Assembly: GCF_032452875.1 (NCBI RefSeq)
Contig: NC_083880.1
Span: forward strand, 58,726,829 to 58,790,828
Origin: Bos javanicus
Taxonomy: Eukaryota > Chordata > Mammalia > Artiodactyla > Bovidae
Direction of reading: 5' to 3'
DNA: 64,000 nt
Below the pieces are notes generated by a model. The model saw nothing but the letters and a program-made list of their open reading frames with translations, made no database searches and was not told where the DNA came from. Positions within the stretch are counted from its first letter, which is position 1; each line of letters opens with the position of its first letter. The translations under genes and the position numbers were made by a program. Below, piece after piece: positions 42,396 through 54,063 of the stretch.

Positions 42396-43405
42396 CTTTT
42401 TTTTTAAGTAAGTTTATTCTAAAAGGAAAATCTCTATCATCAAAAGTAAATGGAAAACCAGCATGAAAACTTGCCACTAATAGAGGATAACTCTGAAAGT
42501 GAGCATGGTGAAAGCAAATCATGTTGCCTATCCATGGCTTTCAGCCTGGGGCTTGGTCTCTCTTAGCTCAGAAGAGGGACAAGCAGAGAATGACCAGCCA
42601 TCAAGATACGCAAGCACCAGGCTGAACCAAGGAACAGAAAAATCATTGAAAAGGGATGGCCTTTGCCCCTGTGCCCCACGCCTACCACACACCAAGCATC
42701 CCTCAGCCATGGCAGCCTAGGCCCCACATTTTCAACAAATTCATGTGGGCCAACTCTGCTCTCTAGAGATGGAGATGGGGGACCTCAAGAACAGGAGCCA
42801 CTGCTCCCTGAGAGTCCCCAGCATGTCCGCACTCACACTAGTCTCAGACAGGCCACGGGGATGTGTTCCCTCCTGGGAGGCAGAGAATCCAAGCTCTGCC
42901 TTGTGCCAAGAGCAACTTCAAACAGTCACATCCTCCTTGAAGCCACAGGCGCCTAGAGCTGTCACTGTCCTTCCCGCCACGAGGCCACCAGCATTTCCGC
43001 TTCCGAGGGAAATACAAGGGTTCTGGGCATCGGTTCAACTGCTCAGCTCCCATCGAGGCAGTATGAAGAGTGTTGGCTTGATTCCTTGGACAAAAACAGC
43101 GTGTGTACCAGCCAGGTCTGTGGGCTGGGCCTGGCCCACCAACACCGGCCACCAACGGCAGGTCTCTGGGGTGGCAGCTCACCTACATTCCAGAATCACA
43201 GGCCAGGGCACGCCTGCTGGGTAGCAGGCGCACATTTACCATCAAGAGAAAGCAGAAAGAAGCTCCTTTGTCTTCTGGTAGCATCCTGGTGACAGCGCGT
43301 GCGGGCACACACACAGAGCAGCAGCTGCATCAGGTCACTGCCTCTTTGGTGGACAATTCTGCCTTCATGATACAGAGCAATAATGTGCGGTAGGAACCCC
43401 CAGGT
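42396..43405. other. Unassigned segment
   Basis: About 1 kb with no recognised repeat. Frames up to 159 codons (42745-43224) overlap on both strands and show no domain. Confidence 0.45.
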
Positions 43406-43409
43406 TTCC

Positions 43410-43605
43410 TGTGTGGCAGCTTGGGTTCAAACCTCAGCTCTGCTGCTCACCATCTGATTGACCATGGAGGGAGGGCCGGACTCCAGGGCCCTCTAGGTCC
43501 TCATCTCTGAAAAGAAGCCTCAGAAATAACTGCTCTGCACCTCGCAGAGTGGCTATAAGGTTAAAGAGGTAATACATGTTCAGCATTTCAAGTAGTTGAG
43601 TACTC
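43410..43605 (+). mobile_element. MIR, long copy
   Basis: 'cagcttgggttcaaacctca', 'gctctgctgctcaccatctg', then the worn core, then 'gtggctataaggttaaagag' and 'gtaatacatgttcagca'. Confidence 0.72.
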
Positions 43606-43639
43606 TCCCGAAACTAGCACAGGGCATCTGGGGGTTTTG

Positions 43640-43985
43640 GCTTTTGTTTTTTTCTATTTTCCACTTTTAAAGAAAGCCACATTTTGCCAAAAGCCAAAAT
43701 GCTGGGTCAGAGGGTATATGCAGTTTCTCCGTGCTTATTTCAGGAAGACAGACTGATCTTAAAACTCTGAATCTGTTTATAGCAAAGCTGATGTGTCACT
43801 TTCCCCACATCCCTGCCAGCACTGGGCTTTATCATTTCGTAATTGTTTCCTAATTGAATCAGCATGTAGCAAGGCTTTTGTTTGCATTTCTTTCTTTGCC
43901 TACAAGGCTGTGCATTCTTCCAGGTAGCCGCTGTCTACACTTTTGCAAGGATAAATGACTTGTTTACTCCTTTTCAGTGTTTCTT
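43640..43985 (-). mobile_element. Old L1 3' region, antisense
   Basis: 'ccccacatccctgccagcac', 'tgggctttatcatttcgtaa' and 'ggcttttgtttgcatttctt' are the reverse L1 3' phrases. Confidence 0.62.
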
Positions 43986-44810
43986 GAGTGGCCTCTGTGA
44001 CATCCTTTGATGGGTCCACATGGAAAGCACCTTCTGAGCAGGGAGGGAGATGGGAAAGGGTTGTAGCATGGAAACGTGGTGAGAGCCTCTGCCCCGACCC
44101 ACCCCCATCTCCTGCCTTCACTTCACGGGAGTTTTCCCAGCTGAGGAAATACTTCTCTGGGATGGGGTTGCAGGCACCCTGGCTGGGAGGAAGCAAGGAG
44201 GGGCCAGAGGAACTAATTGCATTCTCGGAGCAACAAGCCAGAAACCTAACAGGCTCCATTCCTGCCCCCATTGACCACCCGCTTCTCACCCCTAACTCTC
44301 CTAGAGCCCCTGAATATCAGGAAACTTTCCTTCCAAACTAATGACATCAGAATGAATTCAGCCAAGTTATGATACTGCAATGATTTTCTCTCTTTGTTCC
44401 TTAATCACTCAAACTCCCAGGTGCTGTGTAAGCAAGATACCCGGAATCTCCTTTTTGGGTCCTCCCACACCTTGAATGGTCCAAGGATCCCTAGGTCATC
44501 TTCAACCCACAGGTAGGGGTGGGGCCTGTTTCCCCTAAACTTCACTGCTGCCATGGCCTCTTACTACCACATGGGGTCGCTGTTAAAGAGGGCTCTCCAA
44601 CAGTCCTGTGGACACTTGTCCACTTTGCAATGATGCCTGAGCTGGTTGGACCTTTGCCTGGGTCTTGGAGGTCACCCACACTTGGGACTCGAGTTTATAG
44701 CTCTTGTGGGTCACTCTTAAACACTCAGAACAGAATGTTAAGTCACCTCCCCACCTGAGTCCTGATCCCAGCCCCTCACTACACAGGAGGCCCCTGGGAG
44801 GACTGGATCG
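43986..44810. other. Unassigned segment
   Basis: No repeat or gene recognised. Confidence 0.45.
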
Positions 44811-44811
44811 T

Positions 44812-44905
44812 AGCACTGTCCCTAGGGTGACAGAGAGGGAACTGGAGCCCCAAAGAGTAATTTTTCCAAAATCACTTGGTCAGGGGGCACCCAATTCAAG
44901 CTGAA
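44812..44905 (-). mobile_element. MIR fragment
   Basis: 'tgacagagagggaactggag' and 'ccccaaagagtaatttttcc' match a worn reverse core. Confidence 0.5.
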
Positions 44906-44980
44906 ACTCCAATTCAAGCTGAACTCCCCTTCCAGTCCTCTCAGCACTTTTGTTTTTAGAGGCTGCCAGTGAAACTCCTG

Positions 44981-45187
44981 GGTTTCCCAGGTGTCTCAGT
45001 GGTAAAGAATCTACCTACCAAGCAGGAGACAGGCTCAATCCCAGGTCAGGAAGATCCCCTGGAGAGAAGAATGGCAACCCACTCTAGTATTCTTGCCTGG
45101 GAAACTTTATGGACAGAGGAGCCTGGCAGGCTACAGTTAGTGGGATCACAAAAGATTTGGACACGACTTAACAACTAAACAACAAAA
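44981..45187 (+). mobile_element. Bov-tA SINE with perfect target-site duplication
   Basis: AGTGAAACTCCTG is duplicated exactly at 44968-44980 and 45188-45200 (13 bases). The body is somewhat diverged, so the perfect flank may be partly luck. Confidence 0.95.
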
Positions 45188-45200
45188 AGTGAAACTCCTG

Positions 45201-45570
45201 TTTCTCAGCCCGTGAGACTCTGCAGGAAGTGACCACTGCCTTCCTCCCAGGCTTCATCTCACTTCCTCACGCACATTAAAAATCCTTTCCCACCTGCCTT
45301 TGCACCTGTCTCCCTCTCCCTAAAGATCCCCCCCAGATCTCCCCATCACTCAAGTCTCTGCTCAGTGGGCCCCTATCAAGCTCCTCCTCAACAAGGCCCT
45401 TGTCACCATGAGACATTATCTGTCCTGTCCACTCTGCAGGACACCCCTCTGATCCCGGCCACCTCTTCTCCTCCGCTGTCCCCCAGGGGTCCACTCACTA
45501 CTATGTTGTCCCCCAGACTCAGCCCCGTAGACATTCTCTGTTGTGAGACTAGCCTAGGCACTGAGGGCTG
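45201..45570 (+). mobile_element. L2-like fragment, sense
   Basis: 'catcactcaagtctctgctc' and 'caacaaggcccttgtcacca' resemble the sense L2 3' half. Diverged. Confidence 0.45.
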
Positions 45571-45844
45571 TGTGGCAGCCCCCTGGCGTCTTCTGAGATT
45601 CCAGGAGCACCCCCTCCCCAGCGATGACAACCAGACACCTCCAGATATTGCCTGATATCCCCCGGGGTGGGGGTGCTGCAGGGGGTCGGTGGGGGGAGAA
45701 GGGGAGAGCCCATCCAGAAGCCAGAGGAATCCCCATCCTGGGCCTCAGAGCCTGAGCCTCCCCCATACACAACCCCTGCCCTGCAGGCTCCTGGGGTTCT
45801 TGAGAAGCAGCGTGGAAACCCCTCTGCAGGGCCAGAAGGGAAGC

Positions 45845-45980
45845 AGCCGCAGGCCCAGCCACACCCAGCCAGGGAGGGTAGGCCAGGGGCTAATTATAGC
45901 AGGCAGGTTGTGAGAGGTCTTCTTTGGGAAGAGGAAGTGGCGCTCTGATTAACCCTGGGGTTGGTTCACCCCAAGTTGAG
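45845..45980. promoter_or_regulatory. Candidate control segment with MEF2-type word
   Basis: CTAATTATAG (45890-45899) fits YTA(A/T)4TAR exactly. A CACCC word (near 45862) and the inverted AACCC-TG-GGGTT (45951-45962) lie close. Single motifs; weak evidence. Confidence 0.2.
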
Positions 45981-46204
45981 ACAGTCCCCGTGGGGAGAGG
46001 AAGTGTGGTGAAATGAATTCAGCCTCGGGGGCCCAGGCATCACCAACAAGCCAGGCGGCTCTGGCGGGGAAGGCCAGAACGCGGCTCTGCAGCGCACGGG
46101 CCAAGTCTGTTGCAGAAGCCTTCAACTCTCCAGACCTTGGTTTTAAAAGAAAAGGGGCTGGGCCAGATTTGATTTTTGAGGTGGGCCTCTCGTTTCAGGG
46201 CAAG

Positions 46205-46290
46205 GGCTCCTGAGTCAGGAGCTCACTGAGCTTCAGTGTCCTCATCTGCAGAATGGGTCAATGGGAACCATGTCTCTCACAGTCTTTGGA
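46205..46290 (+). mobile_element. MIR core
   Basis: 'ctgagcttcagtgtcctcat' and 'ctgcagaatgggtcaatggg'. Confidence 0.6.
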
Positions 46291-46726
46291 GGATGCATGG
46301 AGCTGGTCCGTGCTGCTGGCAGGCCTGAGCCAGAGCCCAGCATGGGATGGGGGCTCAGGTGTTCCATGTCGTCAGAACAGCGACACGATCGGTAGGGCCC
46401 AGTCAAAATGAAAATGTGGGCCCCTCGTTCAAAAGTTGCTAAGAACTTCAAGACAGAGAAAGCAGAGCGTTAAGCCTGGTGTGGGGCCCCTCTGAGCCCT
46501 GTATGGCTGCCTGGGCCACAGGCCTGTGAACTGGGGCAGCTGTGGGGATGGGAGTGAGCTGAGGGTGGGGAAAGGCTCCTGACCAGGATGGACCCCTCTC
46601 CAAGACTGTCATCAGAGGACCTCACCCGGAACACATAAAATCAGAGGGCTGCCTGCTGTATGAGACTCTTCACATACAAGCTATGTAAATGGTGCACACA
46701 AAGCAATACTGCAGATTAACTGTCAC
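46291..46726. other. Unassigned segment
   Basis: No repeat or gene recognised. Confidence 0.45.
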
Positions 46727-46736
46727 CATAAATATG

Positions 46737-46959
46737 GGGGCTTCCCAGGTGGTGCAAGCAGGGAAGAACCCACTGGCCAGTGTGGTAGACAGAAGAGATG
46801 TGGCTTCAATCCCTGGGTCAGGAAGATCCCCTGGAGGAGGGCACGGCAGTCCATTCCAGTATCTTGCCTGGAGAATCCGCATGGACAGAGGAGCCTGGCA
46901 GGCCACAGTCCATGGGGTCACGTGAAGTCGCACATGACTGAAGCGACTTAGCACGCATG
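46737..46959 (+). mobile_element. Bov-tA SINE with perfect target-site duplication
   Basis: CATAAATATG is duplicated exactly at 46727-46736 and 46960-46969. Complete from 'ggggcttcccaggtggtgca' to 'gcgacttagcacgcatg'. Confidence 0.95.
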
Positions 46960-47289
46960 CATAAATATGTAGGTAAAAGCCTAGGCAGGAGTTTCAGCCC
47001 CCACTCCCACTGAGGTTGGCTGTGGGTGGAACATGGGAGTCACAGCAGAACTGAGCTGTAACCTGTAACATTTTATTTCTTCAAAAGAAAAAGGATTAGT
47101 GACAAATGTGATAAAATCTTCACATCTCACTGTGTGTCCTGTTTAATCCTGGGGAGTCCTAGTAGGAGCTTATTCTCTGTATATTTTCATTTTTAAAAAG
47201 CAGGCGTCACTGCTTTAAAAACCTTGAAAGCATTCAATGAGGAAAGAACTAGCCTTTGACTAAGGCTCCTGAGAGCAAGGTGCCTGGGA

Positions 47290-47440
47290 GACACACGAGT
47301 GTTAATTGAGAACCTACTACATGCCTGGCCCAAGGCTGGGGTCTCAGGCTGGAGGTCGGGGGATGTCCCTCCAGGAGCCCAGAGACCAGCACAGAAGCAG
47401 AAAGCAGGCCTGCATGCCCATCCTTTGCGGGGACTGACAT
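47290..47440 (-). mobile_element. L2-like fragment
   Basis: 'ttaattgagaacctactaca' and 'tgcctggcccaaggctgggg' fit the L2-like opening. Confidence 0.48.
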
Positions 47441-47985
47441 GAAGTGACCCCAGCCTCAGCATGGGGCTGCCACTTGGCTATTTTCACAGGAAAGCTGAAT
47501 CTTGGGTATTTTTCCCCTCTTGCTGAAGGATGCTCAGAGCCTAGAGGGGGAGAGGGGGTCAGCTGGCAGGCACCGAGGGCTGCCTGTTGGGGTGATAGGG
47601 GGCACGCCAAGGTGAGAATGTGGGACAGAGTCATCAACAGGCACGGTCACAGGTGCAAGGGAGCCCCCGGGGCTGCTGCAACCACTGCTGAGACACTTAG
47701 ATGAATGCCAGGGGATGTCGCCCTGAATTGTCAGCCTCCTCTGCTGGCAGAACTTGGGGTCTGCAAGCTCGGGCATGGAAGTACCTCACTTGGCTGGAAC
47801 TAGAGCCCTCCCCCCGGGCATTAGCAGCCTCTTTGCCAGTCATGGGCAGAGGACTAGACATCTAGACACCAGGCTCACCCAGCCTAGGGCTTTCTCCCGA
47901 AGGGGTCTTGGCCGATGGTCCCTACGAGGCCAGGAACGCAGGCAACTCCTCTGTCCCAGGGCTGCTCTCTGGTCATTTTTGTCTC
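47441..47985. other. Unassigned segment
   Basis: No repeat or gene recognised. Confidence 0.45.
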
Positions 47986-47989
47986 CTTG

Positions 47990-48495
47990 GTTTATCTGTT
48001 CTAGCTTTTTAATTTTGAAATAATTTTAGACAGAGAAAAGGTGCAAAGACAGTTCCCACATCCCCTTCCCCCAGCTTCCTCTATTACTCTCTTTCATAAC
48101 AGTGCAACAATCCAAACTGAGAAATTCACTTTGATCCAACACCATTAACTAACTACAGACTTTATTCAGATTTTCCCCCAGTGTCCTTTCTCTGTTCCGG
48201 ACCCCACGTGGAATTTGCTCATCTCGTCTCCTTCTCCTGCAGCCTCGGGTATGGTCCTCATTCTTTCCTTGTCCTTCCTGATCTCGCCGGACTTGCAGAG
48301 CATCAGTCAGATGTTTTGTAGACTGTCCTTCAATTTGGGTTTCTCTCATGTCATCTCATGTTTTCAAATGAGATATAATTCCATGTTCCAGAAAATGCAA
48401 CCTTGTAAAAGCGTACAGTCCTGCAGCTTTTCATATACACAGTTGTGCAACCATCAAAAGAATCTAATTCCAGAATCTTCCCATCACCCCGAAAG
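47990..48495 (-). mobile_element. Old L1 3' region, antisense
   Basis: 'gaaataattttagacagaga', 'gcaaagacagttcccacatc', 'gactttattcagattttccc', and after 48360 'atgagatataattccatgtt' and 'gttgtgcaaccatcaaaaga'. Two neighbouring pieces of the L1 3' region in order. Confidence 0.75.
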
Positions 48496-48671
48496 GAGGC
48501 CCTGGGCCCCCACTTGCTTTTTGTCCACCGTGCGTGGCACTTTCTCTTGTCCCCTCCCTCTCCATTTCGTCTCCATTTCTCTGCAGGACCCTAGTCCTGT
48601 TTTCTTTCAGTTTCTGTTTGTGGCTCTGCCTCTGAGTTGCTTTGTCTCTCAGATTTGCTTCTATTTCTGCA

Positions 48672-48694
48672 TCTCTCTCTCTCTCTCTCTGCCA
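48672..48694. repeat. CT microsatellite
   Basis: (CT)n of about 22 bases within CT-rich DNA (48500-48780). Confidence 0.8.
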
Positions 48695-48785
48695 GTCTCT
48701 CCCTGTCCCTCTATTTTATCCTTTTTCATTCTATTTTGCTCTATGTAGTGTGTGCAGCTCTCTCTCTTTCATTCCAAAGGTCGTT

Positions 48786-48877
48786 GGTGTTCAGTCGCTC
48801 AGTCGTGTCTGACTATTTGTGACCCCATGGACTGCAGCACACCAGACTTCCTTGTCCTTCACCATCTCCTGGAGTTC
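48786..48877 (-). mobile_element. BovB (RTE) LINE, 3' tip
   Basis: Only the last 90 bases: 'tggtgttcagtcgctcagtc' to 'caccatctcctggagtt'. Confidence 0.8.
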
Positions 48878-48949
48878 TAAAGGAGACATAGGCAAAACCC
48901 AAGAAAACAAAAAGGAATGATGAGGCATCTGCAGGGCTCTGGAGACAGA

Positions 48950-49110
48950 CAGGGTGAGGGATATGTGAGGGCTCCAGCTAGGCGGGGACCTCTCTGAGGA
49001 AGTGACGATGCAACAGCCCTGGAGGAGCTGCAGGGAGACAGCCAGGCAGAGGGCAGCACAAGCAAAGGCCCTGGGGCAGGAGCCAACTCCAGACTGAGCC
49101 AAGGAGAGGC
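48950..49110 (-). mobile_element. L2-like fragment
   Basis: 'ctctgaggaagtgacgatgc' and 'cacaagcaaaggccctgggg' are L2-like phrases. Confidence 0.5.
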
Positions 49111-49387
49111 GGGGAAGGCAGTCAGGGGCCTCCCTGTGCCCAGGCTTGCTTAGAATCCCTCCCCAGGTCAGGCCCTCAGCACTGGGCCCCCTGCCTGGGA
49201 ACCCCAGCCAGCCCAGGGTGAGGCCTGTGGAGAATAAGTCACGGCTGAACCTCTGAGAACTTGCTAGGACCCCCACTGGGGGCCAGGCCATGTGCTCCTT
49301 CCTGGGGAACCTGAGCTGGACACAACCCCCGCCTTCCATGGAAGGAATCTGCAGCAGAAGGGCACAACCCAGGCTCAAAGAGAGTCT

Positions 49388-49510
49388 GTGTGTTGATTTA
49401 TTCCATTATTTACTCCCAAAACACTGATTAAGCACCTGCTGTATACCAGATCCATAAATGGGCGTGGGCAGTGCCCCGACCTCACGGACTCAGATTCTAG
49501 CCCACCTACT
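49388..49510 (-). mobile_element. L2-like fragment
   Basis: 'ttgatttattccattattta' and 'ctgattaagcacctgctgta' open an L2-like 3' end. Confidence 0.5.
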
Positions 49511-49639
49511 CCCATGCTGGGGAGAAAGGGTGAAGCTCAGATGGTAACTTATTCATCCAGTGCCTATGGGCTCTCACTGTGTAGTGAACAAACACAGACG
49601 ACCCTCAAGGGGTGGCCCATGTTCCCAGTACAGTTTCTG

Positions 49640-49790
49640 AAGTGCAGTGAATGGGTTCAAGTCCCAGCTCTGCCAGCTGTCAGCTAAGTGGCCTTGGGCA
49701 GGTAACTAACCTACTAACTTTCAGTCTCTGAGCCTCGCTTTCCTCCTCTGTAGAGTGGGCTGCTGTGAGAGCTACAGGGTAGAATGTCAT
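49640..49790 (+). mobile_element. MIR, long copy
   Basis: 'gggttcaagtcccagctctg', 'ggccttgggcaggtaactaa' and 'gcctcgctttcctcctctgt' give most of a MIR. Confidence 0.8.
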
Positions 49791-49999
49791 ATGCTGAGCC
49801 CCCCACTCCGGACATTCAGAGAGCCTTCCTGGATCCAAATTGAGTTTATCAGTCATAATCGTTGTCCTTCTGAGCTGGTGGGGTGGGCTAGTGGGTCAGG
49901 ATCCCAGGCCTGCTGGGGATGGGGACCTGGGCATCCTTCGCCAGGGATGCAGTCTAGGCAGTCGGGTGGGGTGGGAGGGTAGAGAGGGGGCAGCGTGTG

Positions 50000-50180
50000 C
50001 AGCAGCTGGATGATGGCTTGTGTCCTTAAGTCACCGAGGGCAGCACCAGGCAGGCTAGCCAGGGCCAACAGCCTAACCCAGCCTCATTTGTGATGCAAAT
50101 GGTTGGCCGTGGCTATGGGCCAGGGCCCCGGAGCCTTTATTTGGAGCAGAGGAGCCTGGGGGGAAGTTGGGGGGTGGGGA
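50000..50180. promoter_or_regulatory. Candidate control segment
   Basis: No repeat recognised. Contains CAGCTG (50003-50008), the octamer ATGCAAAT (50093-50100) and CCTTTATTTGG (50134-50144), which is one base longer than a true CArG box. Inference only. Confidence 0.2.
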
Positions 50181-50499
50181 GTGGCCAGCCCCAGACAGCC
50201 TCGAGGGACCTCTCTGGGTGGGTTAGGGGTGAGTTGGGACTCCTCAACACCAGAAGATGCATTCCTGGAGGCTTACAAGGGCAGAGTTGAGGGGTGGGGG
50301 TGGGGTGGGGGGAAGAGCTCTGGCTTGGCCAGTGGAGGGAGCAGAAAAGCCTTGCTGGCAGGGCTCCATCCTGCAGAACCCAGAGATCCTCTCTGGGCTT
50401 TCTCCCGGGATCCCGTAGAAATCAGGGCCTCGCATGTTACACCCTATCACTTCCTAGCTGGCTGCCCCCACTGGATCTCCAGCCCCCTCCAGGGTCCCC
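50181..50499. other. Unassigned GC-rich segment
   Basis: G-rich words at 50285-50315; no repeat or gene recognised. Confidence 0.45.
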
Positions 50500-50780
50500 T
50501 GCAAAGCTGAGGCCACACAGACCTTCTCACCTTCTTCCCTGGCTCCTGGCCAGCCTGGGCTTTTTCACAACCATTCCTTCTGCCTGGAATGCCTTTCCCT
50601 TTGGCTATGCCAATCTTTGTTAGTTCTCTTGTCCTTACTCAGTACATGTAACCATATATTCTTTTTCTTAAAGTCGGTACCCCCAAATTGTATAAACTTC
50701 AGGCCCCGTGAAAACTGGGTATGTTCCCAGTGGCAGGAAAATTTTCCTTGACACCATCCTTCCTGGTCCCTGAAGAAATG
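50500..50780 (+). mobile_element. L2-like fragment, sense
   Basis: 'ccttctgcctggaatgcctt' is a usual sense L2 phrase; the rest is diverged. Confidence 0.42.
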
Positions 50781-50799
50781 ATTAGGTCACATCCCCCTT

Positions 50800-51425
50800 T
50801 AGGTCATTCATTCATTCAACAAACATTTAATGAGAAACATTAAACATTTAGGGCTTCCCAGGTGGCGCTAGTGGTAAAGAACCTGCCTGCCAATGCAGGA
50901 GACATAAGAGATGGGGGTTTGATTCCTGAGTTGGGAAGATCCCCTAGAGGAGGGCATGGCAACCCACTCCAATATTCTTGCCTGGAGAATCCCATGGACA
51001 GAGGAGCCTGGCGGGCTACAGTCCATAGGGTCACAAAGAGTTGGACACAACTGAAGCAACTTAGCACATACGATTAAACATTTAATGTATCAGGCACTCA
51101 TATAGGCACAGGGATAGAGCAGTGAACGAGGCAGATAAGAACGCCTGCCTTTATGCACTGACAGTCCACCAGGGGGATAAGCAACAGACAAATGAATAAG
51201 TAACAATAAGAGGTACATAAGGTGGTTGTAGGTTTGAGGTGTAATAAGTTCTACAAAGAAAAATGGACAGGAAAGATAGAGGAAGCATGGTCGGGGTTGG
51301 GGCTGTGACTTTGAATGCAGCAAGGTAAAATGTGAGTGTGTTGATACCTGGAAGATGAGTGGTCCAGGTAAAGGGAAGAGCATGTGCAAAGGCCCCGTGG
51401 CAGAGGAATGCCTAAGAGGGCTTGG
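50800..51425 (-). mobile_element. L2-like element split by Bov-tA
   Basis: 'cattcattcattcaacaaac' comes before the SINE; 'gcactcatataggcacaggg', 'gtgaacgaggcagataagaa' and 'catgtgcaaaggccccgtgg' come after it. Confidence 0.65.
50851..51072 (+). mobile_element. Bov-tA SINE with perfect target-site duplication
   Basis: ATTAAACATTTA is duplicated exactly at 50839-50850 and 51073-51084. The element is complete and close to the consensus words, so it is among the youngest in the window. Confidence 0.96.
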
Positions 51426-52446
51426 CATTTCCCAGTACTGTTTATCAGACTGAAATTCAATAATTCATGCCAGTGATGACTTATGAATTTTCTGTCTTCC
51501 CCACTAGGATCTTGTATTTGGTAACTGTTCAATAAGTAAATGGAGAAAGAATGTATTTATTTGTTTGGGAGAAGGGGTTGGTGCTGGTGGAGTTCTAACA
51601 GAGCTCCCACCTTAGGGCACTAGGTCAGCGCACAGACCAGAGCTCTGCAGGCAGAGTGCTGGGCCTGGCAATGCTGCCCATTGGACAAGGGCAGTGCCTG
51701 GGGACGGGGGCACCAGGCAGCCTTTTCCTGGGATGTGGAGGGGCGGGGGGCGGCAGGCAGCAGGCATGGCAAGAACAAAGCAGGAAAAGAAGAATGAGAA
51801 GACCCTGAGATGATCTCCAAGCTCAATTTGGGGCACATGGAGTCCTCTGGAGATGTCCCAGAAATAACAGTCACACCATTTCAGGGGCCAAGTTCCAACT
51901 GGGCCACTGAATTTGGGAAGTGAACTGTAAAATCATGGCCCCATATAGTTACCTCCTCTTATGTGACCTCTGGGCAGGGCTGTGCGAGTGCTGAGAAAGA
52001 ATCTGCAGGTGAAATCCTGGCGCACAGCCGGTGAGCACGGATTGGATAGGGCAGGTGTGGCAGCAACTCTGTTCAAAGCAATTCTTCTGCCTTTGCTTGA
52101 ATTAGCAGAAGGCTGGACATGACATTTGCCCCCATTCCAGGGGAATGGAGCAATAGAGCACACCCACCCCCACTCCTTGGAGTATTACACAGCTGACAAT
52201 CAGGTGAGAACAAGTTCCATGTGAGATCAGTGGGGAATCTTCAAGATGTTTTGGAGGGAAAGGAGCCTGACAGAGCGAATGGCATGTGCTGATTTGGAGG
52301 GAACAGATAGAAGCTCATGATGTGGTGTTCTGAAGCTGAAGGCCCTGGATGCCTGGAGGGAAGAGAACCAGGTGGGAGATGGGCTGGGAGGGACTTTCCC
52401 ATCCCACAACCCTCCCCTAATGCCCAGTCAATACATTAGTGAAAAA
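51426..52446. other. Unassigned segment
   Basis: About 1 kb without recognised repeats or exons. Confidence 0.45.
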
Positions 52447-52862
52447 CTGTTGTTGTTGTTCAGCTGCCAAGTTGTGTACGACTCTTTCCGACCCCCTGGA
52501 CTGCAGCATGCCAGCGTGCCAGAGACAGAGGCCTCCCTGTCTCTTACCATGTCTCACAGTTTGCCCAAGTTCATGTCCATTGAACTGGTGATGCCACTTA
52601 GCCATCTCATTCTCTGTCATCCCCTTCTCCTTCTGCCTTCAATCTTTCCCAGCATCAGAGTCTTTTCCAATGAGTTGGATCTTCGTATCAGGTAGCCAAA
52701 GTATTGGAGCTTCAGCATCAGTCCTTCCAGTGAATATTCTGGGTTGATTTCCTTTAGGATTGACTGGTTTGATCTCCTTGTTGTCCAAGGGAATCTCAAG
52801 AGTCTTCCCCAGCCTCACAGTTCAAAAGCATCAATCCTTCAGTGCTCTGCCTTCTTTACTGA
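52447..52862 (-). mobile_element. BovB (RTE) LINE, 3' fragment
   Basis: A 415-base reverse copy opening with GTTGTTGTTGTTCAGCTGCC. It carries a local duplication-like change near 52508-52525. Confidence 0.9.
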
Positions 52863-54063
52863 AGATGGGCAATTATCCTGCATAGAAATGCCACCGCTGT
52901 TAGGAGCAGTAAGGTGACTGCTGACAGCTGGAGGCGGGAGAAACTACCAGATGGGGGCAGAGAGGGTGGGGTGATGGGCACACCCCTCAGGGACCTGTCT
53001 GTTCCCCTTTCTCACAAAGCCAACCACCCGAGGAACAATAGGGCTTCCCCTCCTCTTCAGAGAGAAAGGGCAGGGGAAGACAGCCTGCAGGGCTAGAGGT
53101 GGCAGGTGGAAACCTCAATGAGGTGCCAAATGCTATTCTGAGAGGCCAGGCGGAAGCAGGGGCGGAAGTCGTGCCGGGGATGGTCTCCGGCTCGGTTACT
53201 GCAAGTGTGTTTGTGCTGGGGGAGGGGTACCCCGGGGAGGGGAGGGAGATGCCAGAGGGTGCTCCCAGTCAGGCCTCATGCTCCCAACCCTCCAGGAAGC
53301 TGCTAGTCCAAAGCCAAGCCAGTTTCTGTTTTGCAGGAAGTAGGGGTAGGCTAATGCATTCATCCCCCTCCATTTTCCTATCTACTCTGCCAACCTCAAC
53401 TGCCTCCCGATCACACTCTCACCCTCCTGACCTGCCGCAGTGCTTCACCCTGGCTGGGTGCATCCAACCTCAGGTTGTTCTCACAGGCTGTGAGTCGCTT
53501 GCCTCCTTCCATGACCTTTCTCCAGCGGCTTTTGCTCCACCCTCCTCTCACCTGGGCCCTCCTGGTTCTTCTCCAGTATCTCACCTTGCTTCCTTCATAA
53601 AATTGTACCCCATGATTTTTTTTTTTTTAATTATGCTCCTGTCTGGGCAGTAGCCACACCCACCTGTTTTTACTGCTGCAGAGAGAAGGTTGGGCATTTG
53701 CAGAAGGAACAAAAGGAGACTCTTTGGGGCCTGTCACTTGGGAGAAAATGAGGCTCATCAAAGAGAGAGCCTGAATCTAACCAAGGTGGGGAATTTCAGA
53801 GCAAACAATTAGACTCCCCTTCAAGATAAAGGAGGTTGACTTTGTGATAGGCTTGGCTAAGGTTAGGGCCCAGCAGGAAGGAGACACATTTTCTTTCCTT
53901 TGCAGTAACCCAGAGGGTAGGAGCCAAGGGCATTGGATTCTGAGCATGAAACCAACATAGGCTGAGAAATAGAGAAAGTTGGATCCCTATAATAATACTT
54001 AAACTGCTGGATCCAGCCATTCCTGAATCCAGAAATTCAGCTGCATGAGTCAATCATGTCCAA
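52863..54063. other. Unassigned segment
   Basis: About 1.2 kb. A weak L2-like patch (53380-53650) ends in a T11 run near 53620. The 184-codon frame at 53099-53653 shows no domain. Confidence 0.42.

Noticed and set aside
48791..49378. 195-codon minus-strand frame
   Set aside because: It crosses a BovB tip and an L2-like fragment, so it is a repeat by-product.
53099..53653. 184-codon plus-strand frame
   Set aside because: Runs through a pyrimidine-rich, partly L2-like patch and a T-run; no domain.
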